32,897 nt of DNA, taken from assembly GCF_001279695.1 (NCBI RefSeq), contig NZ_LGDD01000341.1:1-32897 (forward strand), in the 5' to 3' direction. Made by a program: the position numbers and the translations under genes. Below, one piece after another: positions 23,899-31,664 of this stretch. The notes beneath the pieces were generated by a model. That model was not told the origin of the DNA. It saw only the letters and a program-made list of their open reading frames with translations, and searched no databases. The first letter of the stretch is position 1, and every line of letters starts with the position of its first letter. The DNA is from Streptomyces sp. WM6378. GTDB lineage: Bacteria; Actinomycetota; Actinomycetes; Streptomycetales; Streptomycetaceae.

Positions 23899-25386
23899 TC
23901 AGACGGCCGTGAGGCCGGTGACGTCCGGGGCTGCGTCGGGTGTCCGCGTCGTGGTCGTACGGGTCTGCTGCCGGGGCCCGCGGAGCAGGACGGCCGCGAC
24001 GACGAAGGCTGCCACGAGGAGCCCCGCGCCGACGCCGAACGCGAGGTGGTAGCCGCCGGTCAGCGCCTCGGCCCGGCTGCTGCCATGGGCGAGCAGGCTG
24101 TCGGTACGGGACGCGGCCAGCGTGGAGAGCACCGCGACGCCGAGGGCCATGCCGATCTGCTGGGTCGTGTTGAAGAGGCCGGAGGCGAGGCCCGAGTCCG
24201 CCTCGCCCGCGCCGGACATGCCGAGGGTGGTCAGCGCGGGCAGAGCCAGCCCGAAGCCGGCGGCGAGCAGCATCACGGGCAGGAGGTCGCCGACGTACTC
24301 GGCGTGCACGGGGACGCGGGCGAGCAGTCCGAGAACGCCGATCAGGAGCGCGATTCCGGTGAGCAGGACGCGGCGTTCACCGAAGCGGGCGTTGAGGCGG
24401 GCGGACACACCGAGGGACACCGCACCGATGATGCCCGCGGCGGGGAGCATGGCCAGGCCGGTCCGGGTGGCGTCGTATCCGAGGACCCTCTGCAGGTAGA
24501 AGGCGACGAGGATCTGGAAGGAGAACAGCGCGGCCACCATGAGCATTTGGACCAGGTTGGCCCCCGAGACGCTCCGCGAGCGGAAGATCCGCAACGGCAT
24601 GAGCGGGGTCCTGGCGGTGGCCTGCCGAGCGAGGAACGCGGCCAGCAGTACGGCGGCGAGCGCGCCCAGGCCGAGCGTACGTGCCGAAGTCCAGCCGTAC
24701 TCCTCGGCCTTGACGACGGTGTGGATCCCGAGCATCAGTCCCGCCGTGACGAGCAGCGCGCCGAGGGCGTCGGCACCGGCCTTCAGACCGAGGCCCCGGT
24801 CGGAGGGCAGCACGGGCAGCGCGAGCCCCAGCACCGCGAGCCCGAACGGCAGGTTGACGAAGAAGATCCAGTGCCAGTTCAGGGCGTCGGTGAGTACGCC
24901 GCCGAGCACCTGCCCGATCGAGGCGCCGGCCGCGCCGGTGAAGCTGAACACGGCGATCGCCCTGGCACGTTGCCCCGGTTCGGTGAACAGCGTCACGAGG
25001 ATGCCCAGGCCGACGGCTGAGGCCATCGCGCTGCCTATGCCCTGGAGGAATCGGGCAGCGATCAACGCCGCCGGGGAGGTGGCCACGCCCGCGAGGAGCG
25101 AGGCCGCGGTGAACACCGCCGTGCCGGACAGGAACATCCGCTTGCGGCCCACGAGGTCGCCGAGTCGGCCGGAGAGCAGCAGCAGACTGCCGAACGCGAT
25201 CAGGTAGGAGTTGACGACCCAGCCAAGTCCAGTGGGAGTGAAGCGGAGGTCGTTCTGGATGGCCGGCATGGCCACGGTCACGATGCTGCCGTCGAGGACG
25301 ACCATCAGCAGACTCGTGGCGATGACGCCGAGCGCCAGCCACTGCGAGCGGGTGGTTCTGGAAGTGGGAGCGGAAGGGGCAGACAT
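23899..25386 (-). CDS. DHA2-family MFS drug exporter (EmrB/QacA type), 495 aa
   Basis: Fourteen hydrophobic segments mark this as a 14-TMS proton-coupled exporter. The first helix region has WLALGVIATSLLMVVLDGSI, with the LDGSIVTVAMPAI motif (D1 motif, usually LDxTIVNVALP), then YLIAFGSLLLLSGRLGDLVG in the A motif, and GSAMASAVGL. It would pump organic cations, dyes or antibiotics out of the cell. The ATG at 25386 has AGGAGAG seven bases upstream. It starts a two-gene unit with the PPOX gene. An inverted repeat 39-68 bp upstream is a likely operator; the nearest regulator is the MmyB-like gene immediately upstream on the same strand. Confidence 0.88.
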   Translation of the reverse strand: MSAPSAPTSRTTRSQWLALGVIATSLLMVVLDGSIVTVAMPAIQNDLRFTPTGLGWVVNSYLIAFGSLLLLSGRLGDLVGRKRMFLSGTAVFTAASLLAGVATSPAALIAARFLQGIGSAMASAVGLGILVTLFTEPGQRARAIAVFSFTGAAGASIGQVLGGVLTDALNWHWIFFVNLPFGLAVLGLALPVLPSDRGLGLKAGADALGALLVTAGLMLGIHTVVKAEEYGWTSARTLGLGALAAVLLAAFLARQATARTPLMPLRIFRSRSVSGANLVQMLMVAALFSFQILVAFYLQRVLGYDATRTGLAMLPAAGIIGAVSLGVSARLNARFGERRVLLTGIALLIGVLGLLARVPVHAEYVGDLLPVMLLAAGFGLALPALTTLGMSGAGEADSGLASGLFNTTQQIGMALGVAVLSTLAASRTDSLLAHGSSRAEALTGGYHLAFGVGAGLLVAAFVVAAVLLRGPRQQTRTTTTRTPDAAPDVTGLTAV

Positions 25387-25422
25387 GCGAACTCTCCTGT
25401 CCGTTGAGCGACAGGAAGGACA

Positions 25423-26328
25423 CTAACAGATAGTTTCGTTGCAGACTATTTGTTTCGGTCGGACTCGCTTCCCCCATCCCCCGTTGGAACGTGGCCGCAC
25501 TCGGCCGTTCGGCCGGTCTGTCAGGCGAGGCCGCGCAGCACTCCGTCCGCTGTGCCGCCAGGCGGGGGGGAAGTACACGTACAGGACGTGGCCCTCGGGT
25601 CCGGCGAGCCCAAAGGTCTCGAAGCTCAGACGGAGGATGCCGACGCCGTCGACATGAAGGCGTTTCTCGCCCGTCACGCGCTCGTGGACGTCGTGCGAGT
25701 CCCACAGAGCACGGAACGTCTCGCTGCGCTCGCGCATGTGCGCCACGAAGTCGTCGAGTTCCGCGCGGCGCGTGGCGGCGGTGACGCGCAGACCGGCGAC
25801 GGCCTGCAAGCAGATCGCTTCCCAGTCGGGATAGACCGTCCGCGCACGCGGATCGAGAAACGTGAACTCGATCAGGTTGTGCCCCGCGCTCCAGGCAGGG
25901 TGCACCCGGGCGGCGAGCGCGGTCCCGGCCAGTACGTCGCGCCTGGGGCCGACGACGAACGCGGGCAGGTCGGCCCATCGCTCCAGCAGGTGCAGTACCC
26001 CGGCCCGCACCGCAGGGGCCGGTGCGGTGTCGTTGTCCGCCGGTGCCAGCGGCGGCATCGCCAGGGACCACAGGTAGGCCCGCTCGGTGTCGTCCAGACG
26101 CAGCACACGGGCGAGAGCTGCAAGGATCTCGCGGGAGGGATGCCGGTCGCGGCCCTGCTCGATCCGGGCGTAGTAGGACGGGCTGAGCCCGGCGAGCAGG
26201 GCCAGTTCCTCACGGCGCAGCCCTTTGACCCGCCGTCTCGCGTTGTCGACGACACCGGCGGAGGCAGCGTCGATCTTCTCCCGGCGACTGCGCAGAAAGG
26301 AACCGAGCCGTTCGTCGTCGCGTGTCAT
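25423..26328 (-). CDS. MmyB-like XRE-family regulator, 3' end frameshifted, 301 aa as read
   Basis: A cro/C1-type helix-turn-helix fills residues 36-75 (RREELALLAGLSPSYYARIE with the YYARIEQGRDRHPS block that marks this family), followed by the MmyB-like ligand domain: VVGPRRDVLAGTALAARV, NLIEFTFLDPRARTVYPDWE, a LRAVT-like block and HVLYVYFPPA. MmyB-like ligand domains are thought to bind fatty acids or similar lipids and often sit next to a short-chain dehydrogenase, as here. After YFPPA the frame continues for about 50 unlike residues to 25423. One base fewer in the C7 run (G7 on the plus strand, 25564-25570) would give PPPGGTADGVLRGLA and a stop at 25521-25523, a normal family end. ATG 26334 is an alternative start. 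Confidence 0.8.
   Translation of the reverse strand: MTRDDERLGSFLRSRREKIDAASAGVVDNARRRVKGLRREELALLAGLSPSYYARIEQGRDRHPSREILAALARVLRLDDTERAYLWSLAMPPLAPADNDTAPAPAVRAGVLHLLERWADLPAFVVGPRRDVLAGTALAARVHPAWSAGHNLIEFTFLDPRARTVYPDWEAICLQAVAGLRVTAATRRAELDDFVAHMRERSETFRALWDSHDVHERVTGEKRLHVDGVGILRLSFETFGLAGPEGHVLYVYFPPAWRHSGRSAARPRLTDRPNGRVRPRSNGGWGKRVRPKQIVCNETIC
25425..25454. promoter_or_regulatory. Operator candidate upstream of the DHA2 exporter
   Basis: AACAGATAGT at 25425-25434 and ACTATTTGTT at 25445-25454 are inverted copies with one mismatch, ten bases apart. The site is AT-rich against the surrounding DNA, 39-68 bp before the exporter start codon, where a repressor would sit on the promoter. 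Confidence 0.55.
25564..25570. repeat. G7 homopolymer inside the MmyB-like gene
   Basis: Seven consecutive G on the plus strand, at the point where the reading frame leaves the expected family C-terminus. Removing one base restores a normal stop about 40 bp later. Either a natural slip site or a sequencing error. Confidence 0.6.
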
Positions 26329-26388
26329 GCACATCGACTCTACCGCCGCCCACGTGCGCGCCGGCTTCCGTCCCGCACGCGAAGCTGA

Positions 26389-26413
26389 CCCCTTCAGGGA
26401 CTGCCTCAAGGGG
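26389..26413. promoter_or_regulatory. 25-bp dyad between the MmyB-like regulator and the SDR gene
   Basis: CCCCTTcAGG (26389-26398) and CCTcAAGGGG (26404-26413) are inverted copies except for one central base, with the five-base spacer GACTG. It is 39 bp before the SDR start and 61 bp before the regulator start, so one bound protein could control both divergent promoters. The regulator next to it is the natural candidate. Confidence 0.6.
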
Positions 26414-26451
26414 GTGTGGCACGTCCGTCGGCCTGCTGTTGCCATGGCGGC

Positions 26452-27306
26452 ATGTCGAACGAAACGAATGCATCGCCGGTCTGGCTGATCACCGGATGCT
26501 CCAGCGGCCTGGGCCGCGCGTTGGCCGAGCACGCCTTGGAGCGAGGCGACCGAGTCGCCGTCACCGCCCGCAACCTCGCCGCCGTGACCGGCCTCGCCGC
26601 CGCGTACGGCGACCGGGCCCTGGCTCTGGAACTGGATGTGACCGACCCCGCGTCGGTGACCGCGGCCGTCCAGGAGTGCGAGCGGAAGTTCGGGCGGATC
26701 GACGTTCTCGTCAACAACGCCGGATACGGCTACCTGGCGGCGATCGAAGAGGGCGAAGAGGCCGCTGTTCGCGCCTTGTACGACACCAACGTGCACGGTG
26801 TGGTCACGGTCCTCAAGGCCGTGCTGCCCGGCATGCGGGCCCGCCGCACGGGGCGCATCGTCAACGTCTCCTCCTTCGGAGGCCTGGCCGCCTTTGCCGC
26901 GACCGGCTACTACCACGCCACGAAGTTCGCCTTGGAGGGGCTGTCGGAGTCTCTGGCCGCGGAACTCGCTCCGCTCGGCATCACGGTGACGATCGTGGAA
27001 CCCGGCGGTCTGCGCACCGAGTGGGCCGGGGCCTCGATGCGGCAGTCCCCGATCCGCCTGGACGACTACGAGGGGACCGCCGGCAAGCGCCGTGAGGCCA
27101 CCCTGGCCGTGTCCGGCCGCCAGCCCGGAGACCCGGTCCGGGCTGCGGCGGCCATCGCCGCGACCGTGAACGCAGAGGTGCCTCCGCTGCGGCTCCTACT
27201 GGGCTCCGATGCGCTCGCCGGAATCCGCGCCCGCCTGGCACGGACAGCTGCCGAGACCGATGCCAACGAGGCACTGACCGTGAGCGCGGACCTGGCGGAA
27301 AGGTGA
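26452..27306 (+). CDS. Short-chain dehydrogenase/reductase (classical SDR), 284 aa
   Basis: A classical NAD(P)-dependent SDR. The cofactor motif is ITGCSSGLGRALAEHAL (TGxxxGxG at 13-20), D58 in ELDVTD follows, then VLVNNAGYGYL (NNAG), the catalytic serine in IVNVSSFGG, and Y-x-x-x-K in GYYHATKFALEGLSESLA, then VEPGGLRTEWAG. A C-terminal extension after that is typical of the larger SDR subfamily. The 61 bp between the start and the dyad, and its divergence from the MmyB-like gene, fit a regulator-enzyme pair. The substrate is unknown; carbonyl or lipid-derived aldehydes are guesses. Confidence 0.9.
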   Translation: MSNETNASPVWLITGCSSGLGRALAEHALERGDRVAVTARNLAAVTGLAAAYGDRALALELDVTDPASVTAAVQECERKFGRIDVLVNNAGYGYLAAIEEGEEAAVRALYDTNVHGVVTVLKAVLPGMRARRTGRIVNVSSFGGLAAFAATGYYHATKFALEGLSESLAAELAPLGITVTIVEPGGLRTEWAGASMRQSPIRLDDYEGTAGKRREATLAVSGRQPGDPVRAAAAIAATVNAEVPPLRLLLGSDALAGIRARLARTAAETDANEALTVSADLAER

Positions 27307-27332
27307 GCGGCATGGGTGCGTTCGTGGTGGTC

Positions 27333-27357
27333 GGCGCCCGGACCCGGTCCGGGTGCC
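27333..27357. terminator. GC-rich palindrome terminator between SDR and MarR genes
   Basis: GGCGCCCGGACC at 27333-27344 pairs with GGTCCGGGTGCC at 27346-27357 (one G-T pair) around a single base; the inner 17 bp are perfect. It lies between the two convergent stop codons (27306 and 27429) and should terminate from both sides. Confidence 0.65.
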
Positions 27358-27428
27358 GCGGCGGCCCGCCGCCACAACCGCCAAGATCAAGTACTGGCGG
27401 CCATCGGGCTCCCTCGGCGCCACTTCTT

Positions 27429-27923
27429 CTACTTCCCGCCCTGGCGGGCCCGGCGAGCCGGACGGGGAGACTCCGCGGGAACGGCCAAGTGCCCCTCGAC
27501 GAGACCGTTCAGGGCGCGCAGAAACACCTTCCGGTCCCCTTCGGAGAGGCCGGCGAGGGCTTCCGCGTGGACGCCGTCGACGATCTTCTGGCTCCGGCGC
27601 GCGACCCGGGCGCCCTCCTCGGTCACCGCGATGATGCGCGCCCGGCGGTCCTTGCTGGACGGCCGCCGCTCGGCAAGGCCCGCCGCCTCCAGGGCGTCGA
27701 CCGTCACCACCATCGTGGTCTTGTCCATGTCCCCGAGCTCGGCGAGCTGAGCCTGCGTCCGCTCCTCCCCCAGCGCGTGGACCAGCACGCAGTGCATGCG
27801 CGCGGTCAGCCCGATCTCGCCCAGCGCAGCCGCCATGCGGGTGCGCAGGACGTGGCTGGTGTGGTCCAGGAGGAAGGACAGGTCGGGGGCGGTGCGAGCG
27901 GGCGCCATGGCAGTCATGTCCAT
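27429..27923 (-). CDS. MarR-family transcriptional regulator, 164 aa
   Basis: A winged-helix repressor of MarR type. Helices 1-2 read LSFLLDHTSHVLRTRMAAAL, then GLTARMHCVLVHALGEERTQ, the recognition helix MDKTTMVVTVDALEAAGLAE and the wing RRPSSKDRRARIIAVTEEG. The final helix has RKVFLRALNGLVEG. These proteins bind palindromes as dimers and release on small phenolic or oxidant ligands. Three in-frame ATGs (27923, 27917, 27908) compete and none has a good ribosome site; a TACCCT 27925-27930 could be a -10 box, which would make the message leaderless at 27917. No target is next to it on the same strand. Confidence 0.88.
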   Translation of the reverse strand: MDMTAMAPARTAPDLSFLLDHTSHVLRTRMAAALGEIGLTARMHCVLVHALGEERTQAQLAELGDMDKTTMVVTVDALEAAGLAERRPSSKDRRARIIAVTEEGARVARRSQKIVDGVHAEALAGLSEGDRKVFLRALNGLVEGHLAVPAESPRPARRARQGGK

Positions 27924-28039
27924 CAGGGTAGCAATTTCAATCCGTGACAGATCATCCGGAAGGGATCGATTTGAGGCGGGGACAGTGAGCGGCCCATCCC
28001 GCATGCGAGGTCTCAGAGGGCCATTGGGATACTCCGGCC

Positions 28040-28582
28040 ATGGATACGAGTACGGGGGCGGGCGGCACAGCGCTGACTCGGGCGCTGCCTGGGGGCGGGG
28101 CGGGGCGGCCGGTGAGATGGGCTCTGCGGGGCGCGGTGCCGGCGGATGTCGAGCCGATCGTGGAGCTGCGGGCCGTGGTGATGCGGCCGGATCTGGAGCG
28201 GCTCGGACGGTTCGACGAGCATCGGGTCCGGCAGCGGTTCCGGGACGCGTTCGTGCCGGAGCACATGTCGGTCGTCCTGGCCGACGGCGCCTTCGCGGGG
28301 TGCGTCGCCCTGCGCCCGGCCGAGGACGGCCAGTGGCTGGAGCACTTCTTTCTCGCACCCCGCCTTCAGGGCCGGGGGCTCGGATCGGCCGTCCTGCGCG
28401 CCATGCTGAACCGGGCCGATGCCGATGGCCTGGTCGTCCGTCTGAACGTGCTGCAGGGCAGCGCCGCGCGGCGCCTCTACGAGCGGCACGGGTTCACGGT
28501 GGAGACCGAGGACCCCGTCGACGTGTTCATGGTGCGACGGCCGGGGGCGGGACCCGGCGCCTCGGACACGACGTCCGGCTGA
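28040..28582 (+). CDS. GNAT-family N-acetyltransferase, 180 aa
   Basis: A single GNAT domain transferring acetyl from acetyl-CoA to an amine. The core starts with VRWALRGAVPADVEPIVELR, then ACVALRPA-like and LEHFFLAPRLQGRGLGSAVL, which is motif A with the Q-G-R-G-L-G pyrophosphate loop for CoA. VRLNVLQGSAARRLYERHGF is motif B and ends with the usual tyrosine-glycine-phenylalanine block. The first 25 residues are glycine-rich and probably disordered. The substrate cannot be predicted. ATG 28040 is used; the ribosome site is weak (CTCCGG), so a downstream start is possible. Confidence 0.85.
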   Translation: MDTSTGAGGTALTRALPGGGAGRPVRWALRGAVPADVEPIVELRAVVMRPDLERLGRFDEHRVRQRFRDAFVPEHMSVVLADGAFAGCVALRPAEDGQWLEHFFLAPRLQGRGLGSAVLRAMLNRADADGLVVRLNVLQGSAARRLYERHGFTVETEDPVDVFMVRRPGAGPGASDTTSG

Positions 28583-28592
28583 GACCGGATGC

Positions 28593-29192
28593 TCAATTCG
28601 GGCGGGGCCTGAGCAGGTCCTCGACCAGGGTGTCCACCAGACCGCGGGGCATGCTCGCACCTGTCAGGGCGCGGTAGACGATCGGGCCGACCAGGGCGTC
28701 CATCGTGGCGTCGGGACCAAGCTCCGGCGAGATCTCATCCGCGTCGATCGCGCGCGCGAGCATGTCGCGTTCTTGGGTGCGGCGTGGCGCGAGGTAACGC
28801 TTGTGGAAGCTCTCGGCCGTGTCGGGATCGTGCTGCGCCTGCGCGAGCAGCGCGAGCAGGACCTTGCCGGCGGGGTCGCGCGTGAGGAACCGCGCGAACG
28901 CCCGCAGGTAGCCGCGGATGCTGTCCGCCGTGACCTGCCCCGTCGGGACGGGAAGGCTTTTCTCGCTGTCCTCGATGAGGGTGTCGAGGAGGATCTCGAC
29001 CTTCGAGGGCCACCAGCGGTAGATCGTCTGCTTGGCGACCCCGGCACGCCTCGCGATGGCCTCGACGGTCAGACCGCCGAAGCCGTGCTCGGCGAGCAGG
29101 TCGTCCGCGGCATGAAGCACCGCCAGACGTGCGGCCTCGTCGCGCCGGGGGCCGGAGCGGGGCCTGCGGGGCTGAGAGCTCGTGGCGGGCAT
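28593..29192 (-). CDS. TetR-family transcriptional regulator, 199 aa
   Basis: The helix-turn-helix is LLAEHGFGGLTVEAIARRAG with VAKQTIYRWWPSKVEILLDT, a strong TetR match. The C-terminal part, DPAGKVLLALLAQAQHDPDT, followed by RDMLARAIDADEISPELGPD and a leucine-rich end, resembles the TetR_C_11-like group. I start at ATG 29192; ATG 29228 would add 12 residues, but its codon lies two bases from the operator. It is divergent from the SDR gene (start 29295) and shares 102 bp with it, with the dyads between them, so it probably represses that gene and itself. Confidence 0.88.
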   Translation of the reverse strand: MPATSSQPRRPRSGPRRDEAARLAVLHAADDLLAEHGFGGLTVEAIARRAGVAKQTIYRWWPSKVEILLDTLIEDSEKSLPVPTGQVTADSIRGYLRAFARFLTRDPAGKVLLALLAQAQHDPDTAESFHKRYLAPRRTQERDMLARAIDADEISPELGPDATMDALVGPIVYRALTGASMPRGLVDTLVEDLLRPRPN

Positions 29193-29231
29193 GCGGAACA
29201 CAGTACCCGGCAGCGGTCCCTGCCCCATTGT

Positions 29232-29253
29232 CTAGACGCACCGTCTCGTCTAG
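29232..29253. promoter_or_regulatory. TetR operator between the TetR and SDR genes, overlapping dyads
   Basis: CTAGACG (29232-29238) and CGTCTAG (29247-29253) are perfect inverted copies eight bases apart. Inside, AGACG-CAC-CGTCT (29234-29246) is a second perfect dyad. The site is centred in the 102-bp divergent region, 42 bp before the SDR start and 40 bp before the TetR start. Confidence 0.65.
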
Positions 29254-29294
29254 GTTGAGTTCATCCACTGCGAACCCACCACGAAGGAGTACGT

Positions 29295-30002
29295 GTGTCC
29301 ACCACGCCCAACCGCCAAGCCCTGGTCGTCGGAGCCTCGCGAGGCTTAGGGCTCGTCCTCGCCGACGAGCTCGCCCGGCGCGGCTGGCACGTCATCGCGA
29401 CGACCCGCCGGAACGGCGGCGAGCTCCAGGCGCAGGCCGATGCCCGGAAGGGACTGCTGGAGGTCGAGTCGTTGGAGATGACCAGTTCCGAGCAACTGGC
29501 CGCTCTGCGCGAGCGCCTGGAACGCCGCCTGGAGGGCAGCCGACTCGATCTGCTCTTCGTCAACGCCGCGATCGACCGGGGCGATCTGCCCATCGGCGAG
29601 GTCCCGACCGAGATGTTCACCGAGGTGATGGTCACCAACGCGCTGAGCCCGCTGCGCGTACTGGAGGCGCTGCACGGACTCGTCGCACCCGGCGGAACCG
29701 TCGCGGTCATGTCCTCCGAGCAGGGCAGCATCTCGCGCAACACCGAGGACGGCTACGAGCCCTACAAGGCCAGCAAGGCCGCGCTCAACCAGCTGATGCG
29801 CAGTTACACCACCCGTCATGCCGACGACGGCCACACCAAACTGCTCATCGACCCCGGCCACAACAGAACTCAACTCGGGGGCCCCGACGCCCCGTTGAGC
29901 CCCAAGGAGAGCATCCCGGCCGTCGTCGACGTCCTCGAAGCGCAGGCCGGCGCTCCCGGCCTGCAATTCCTGAACCTGCACGGCGAGACGGTCCCGTGGT
30001 AG
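29295..30002 (+). CDS. Short-chain dehydrogenase/reductase (SDR), 235 aa
   Basis: A classical-type SDR of slightly short length. ALVVGASRGLGLVLADELAR carries the TGxxxGxG-type cofactor motif as GASRGLG, LLFVNAAIDRG is the NNAG-region (as NAAI), VAVMSSEQGS holds the serine and YEPYKASKAALNQL the Y-x-x-x-K pair. It would reduce or oxidise an unknown carbonyl. GTG 29295 has a strong AAGGAG ribosome site six bases away. It is the probable target of the divergent TetR. Ends with a terminator-like hairpin at 30029-30042. Confidence 0.88.
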   Translation: MSTTPNRQALVVGASRGLGLVLADELARRGWHVIATTRRNGGELQAQADARKGLLEVESLEMTSSEQLAALRERLERRLEGSRLDLLFVNAAIDRGDLPIGEVPTEMFTEVMVTNALSPLRVLEALHGLVAPGGTVAVMSSEQGSISRNTEDGYEPYKASKAALNQLMRSYTTRHADDGHTKLLIDPGHNRTQLGGPDAPLSPKESIPAVVDVLEAQAGAPGLQFLNLHGETVPW

Positions 30003-30028
30003 GACCTCAGGCCCAGCGCACCCGGGGC

Positions 30029-30042
30029 GCCCCTCTGGGGGC
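30029..30042. terminator. Short hairpin after the SDR gene
   Basis: GCCCC at 30029-30033 pairs with GGGGC at 30038-30042 around TCTG. A further palindrome, GGGGCGCCCC, overlaps its left arm at 30024-30033. It begins 26 bp after the stop codon. Confidence 0.5.
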
Positions 30043-30178
30043 ATTCCGTCCGTACCGCCATTCCGACTCCGCCGGGAACGGAAACTCAGCGCTGCACCGA
30101 CCGGGGCGCAATGGCCGGACCCTTGAATCCCCTCAGGTTGGCCGGCGCCCCCCGATCACCGTCACATAGGTTTCCGTC

Positions 30179-30658
30179 ATGACCAGCGAGTGGCGCGAGG
30201 ACCGGATCGGAAGTGCCCTGCGTGGTGAAAACCCCACCGTGCTGCGGCGGTTGACGGCAGGATTCGCGGCGATCGGGGATGTGCAGTTCCTGCCGGGCTA
30301 CTCGGTTCTCCTGGTGGATGACCCCCGGGTGGAGCGGCTGTCCGAGCTTCCGCGGGCGCGGCGGTTGGCTTTCCTGTCCGACCTGGACGTGCTCGGCGAA
30401 GCCGTCGAGCACGCCTGCCGTCGGCTCGACCCGGCGTTTCGCCGGGTGAACCTGGAGATCCTCGGCAACACCGACGGTTTCCTCCACGCGCATGTGTGGC
30501 CTCGCTTCGACTGGGAACCGGCCGACGCCGTCCGCGTCCCGGTCTGGCTCTATCCCCGCGAGAACTGGCGCGATGAGCAACATGCCCTGGCTCCCCGGCA
30601 CGACCCGCTGCGGGAGGAGATCGCCAAGGAACTGGACCGGCTGACCGCACAGGACTGA
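30179..30658 (+). CDS. HIT-like protein (Ap4A hydrolase-like), 159 aa
   Basis: A histidine-triad-fold protein. The fold core reads FLPGYSVLLVDDPRVERLSE, a helix with LAFLSDLDVLGEAVEHACR, then VNLEILGNTDGFLHAHVWPR, which is the HIT motif region. HIT enzymes use H-x-H-x-H; here it is H103-A-H105-V-W107, so the middle nucleophilic histidine is kept while the third is replaced. Similar actinobacterial proteins are annotated as diadenosine tetraphosphate hydrolases, but the replaced residue makes activity uncertain. The ATG has TAGGTT six bases upstream, which could be a -10 box, so the message may be leaderless. Confidence 0.8.
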   Translation: MTSEWREDRIGSALRGENPTVLRRLTAGFAAIGDVQFLPGYSVLLVDDPRVERLSELPRARRLAFLSDLDVLGEAVEHACRRLDPAFRRVNLEILGNTDGFLHAHVWPRFDWEPADAVRVPVWLYPRENWRDEQHALAPRHDPLREEIAKELDRLTAQD

Positions 30659-30740
30659 CGCAGGCCGCTGCGGCATGCCCGCGGGCGGCGCCGCCCGAAT
30701 CCGCTTGTCCGGCCTCGCCGCACCCCGCTACCTTGCCGAT

Positions 30741-31397
30741 GTGGATCTCTTCTCACACTCCTGGGCGGCATTGCGCACCGCGGTCGCCGGGCTCCGCGAC
30801 CCGGACTTCGGCCGGCCGTCCGGATGCAGTGGCTGGCTCGTGCGGGACCTCGTGTGCCACCTCGTCATCGACGCCCAGGACGTCCTGATCACTCTCGTGA
30901 CGCCCGCCGAAGGCGAACCGACCGTCGATGCGGTGACCTACTGGAGCGTCGGGGACCAACCGCCCACCGGCGACGACCCGCTCGACGCGCTGATCGTCCG
31001 GCTGGCCGCCGCCTACGAGGAGCCGGGGCTGCTCAGGTTCCACCTGGACGACGTCGGCTCCGCCGCCGGGCGTGCCGCCGGACTCGCCGACCCCGACGCC
31101 CGGGTCGGCACCCAGGACCAGGTCCTCACCGTGGGCGACTACCTCACCGCGTACGTCCTGGAATGGACGCTGCACCACCTCGACCTGATCGCCCACCTCC
31201 CGGACGTCGCGGGGCCGCCCGCCGAAGGCCTGGCCCGATCCCGCGCGATGCTGGAAGCGATCGCCGGAGCCCCGTTCCCCGCGTCGTTCACCGACGCCGA
31301 CGCCCTGCTGATCGGCACGGGCCGCCGAGCGCCCAGCGGCACGGAGAGGTCCGAACTCGGCCTCCTGGGTGCGAAGTTGCCGCTCGTCCTCGGCTGA
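30741..31397 (+). CDS. Maleylpyruvate isomerase/DinB-like mycothiol-dependent domain protein, 218 aa
   Basis: The N-terminal half is a mycothiol-dependent maleylpyruvate isomerase-type (DinB-fold) domain: helix LFSHSWAALRTAVAGLRDPD, then CSGWLVRDLVCHLVID with a metal-ligand histidine, and a second TLHHLDLIAHLPD with two more. The three histidines form the metal site of this superfamily, which attaches or acts on mycothiol, the actinobacterial thiol. The last part (about 150-218) is variable. The start GTG 30741 has no clear ribosome site; the protein then begins at the first helix. The substrate is unknown. It is 82 bp after the HIT-like gene and may be co-transcribed. Confidence 0.75.
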   Translation: MDLFSHSWAALRTAVAGLRDPDFGRPSGCSGWLVRDLVCHLVIDAQDVLITLVTPAEGEPTVDAVTYWSVGDQPPTGDDPLDALIVRLAAAYEEPGLLRFHLDDVGSAAGRAAGLADPDARVGTQDQVLTVGDYLTAYVLEWTLHHLDLIAHLPDVAGPPAEGLARSRAMLEAIAGAPFPASFTDADALLIGTGRRAPSGTERSELGLLGAKLPLVLG

Positions 31398-31664
31398 TAC
31401 GTCCACGGAGTGAGTCGGCGCGCGCAGCCCCGCCCTTGGCGCGACGTGCTGACGATGCGCCAAGTACCCGGCAGCGGTCGCGGCCAGGACCTGCTCCCGC
31501 GGATGCGACGAATGCCCGGTCTCTCCGCCGCGCACCGCGAATTGCGCATGGCAGGTGCCCACCGGACACAACGTGGGCTGATTCCCTTTCCCCGGCCGGA
31601 ACCTGATGACGGCGGCGCCGGGAAGATCGGGGAACGGACCTTGCCATGATCGAAGAAGGTGCAG

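Noticed and set aside
31410..31649. 79-codon plus-strand frame between the isomerase and the SDR remnant
   Set aside because: Arginine/proline/methionine-rich, no ribosome site, no recognisable domain; likely chance.
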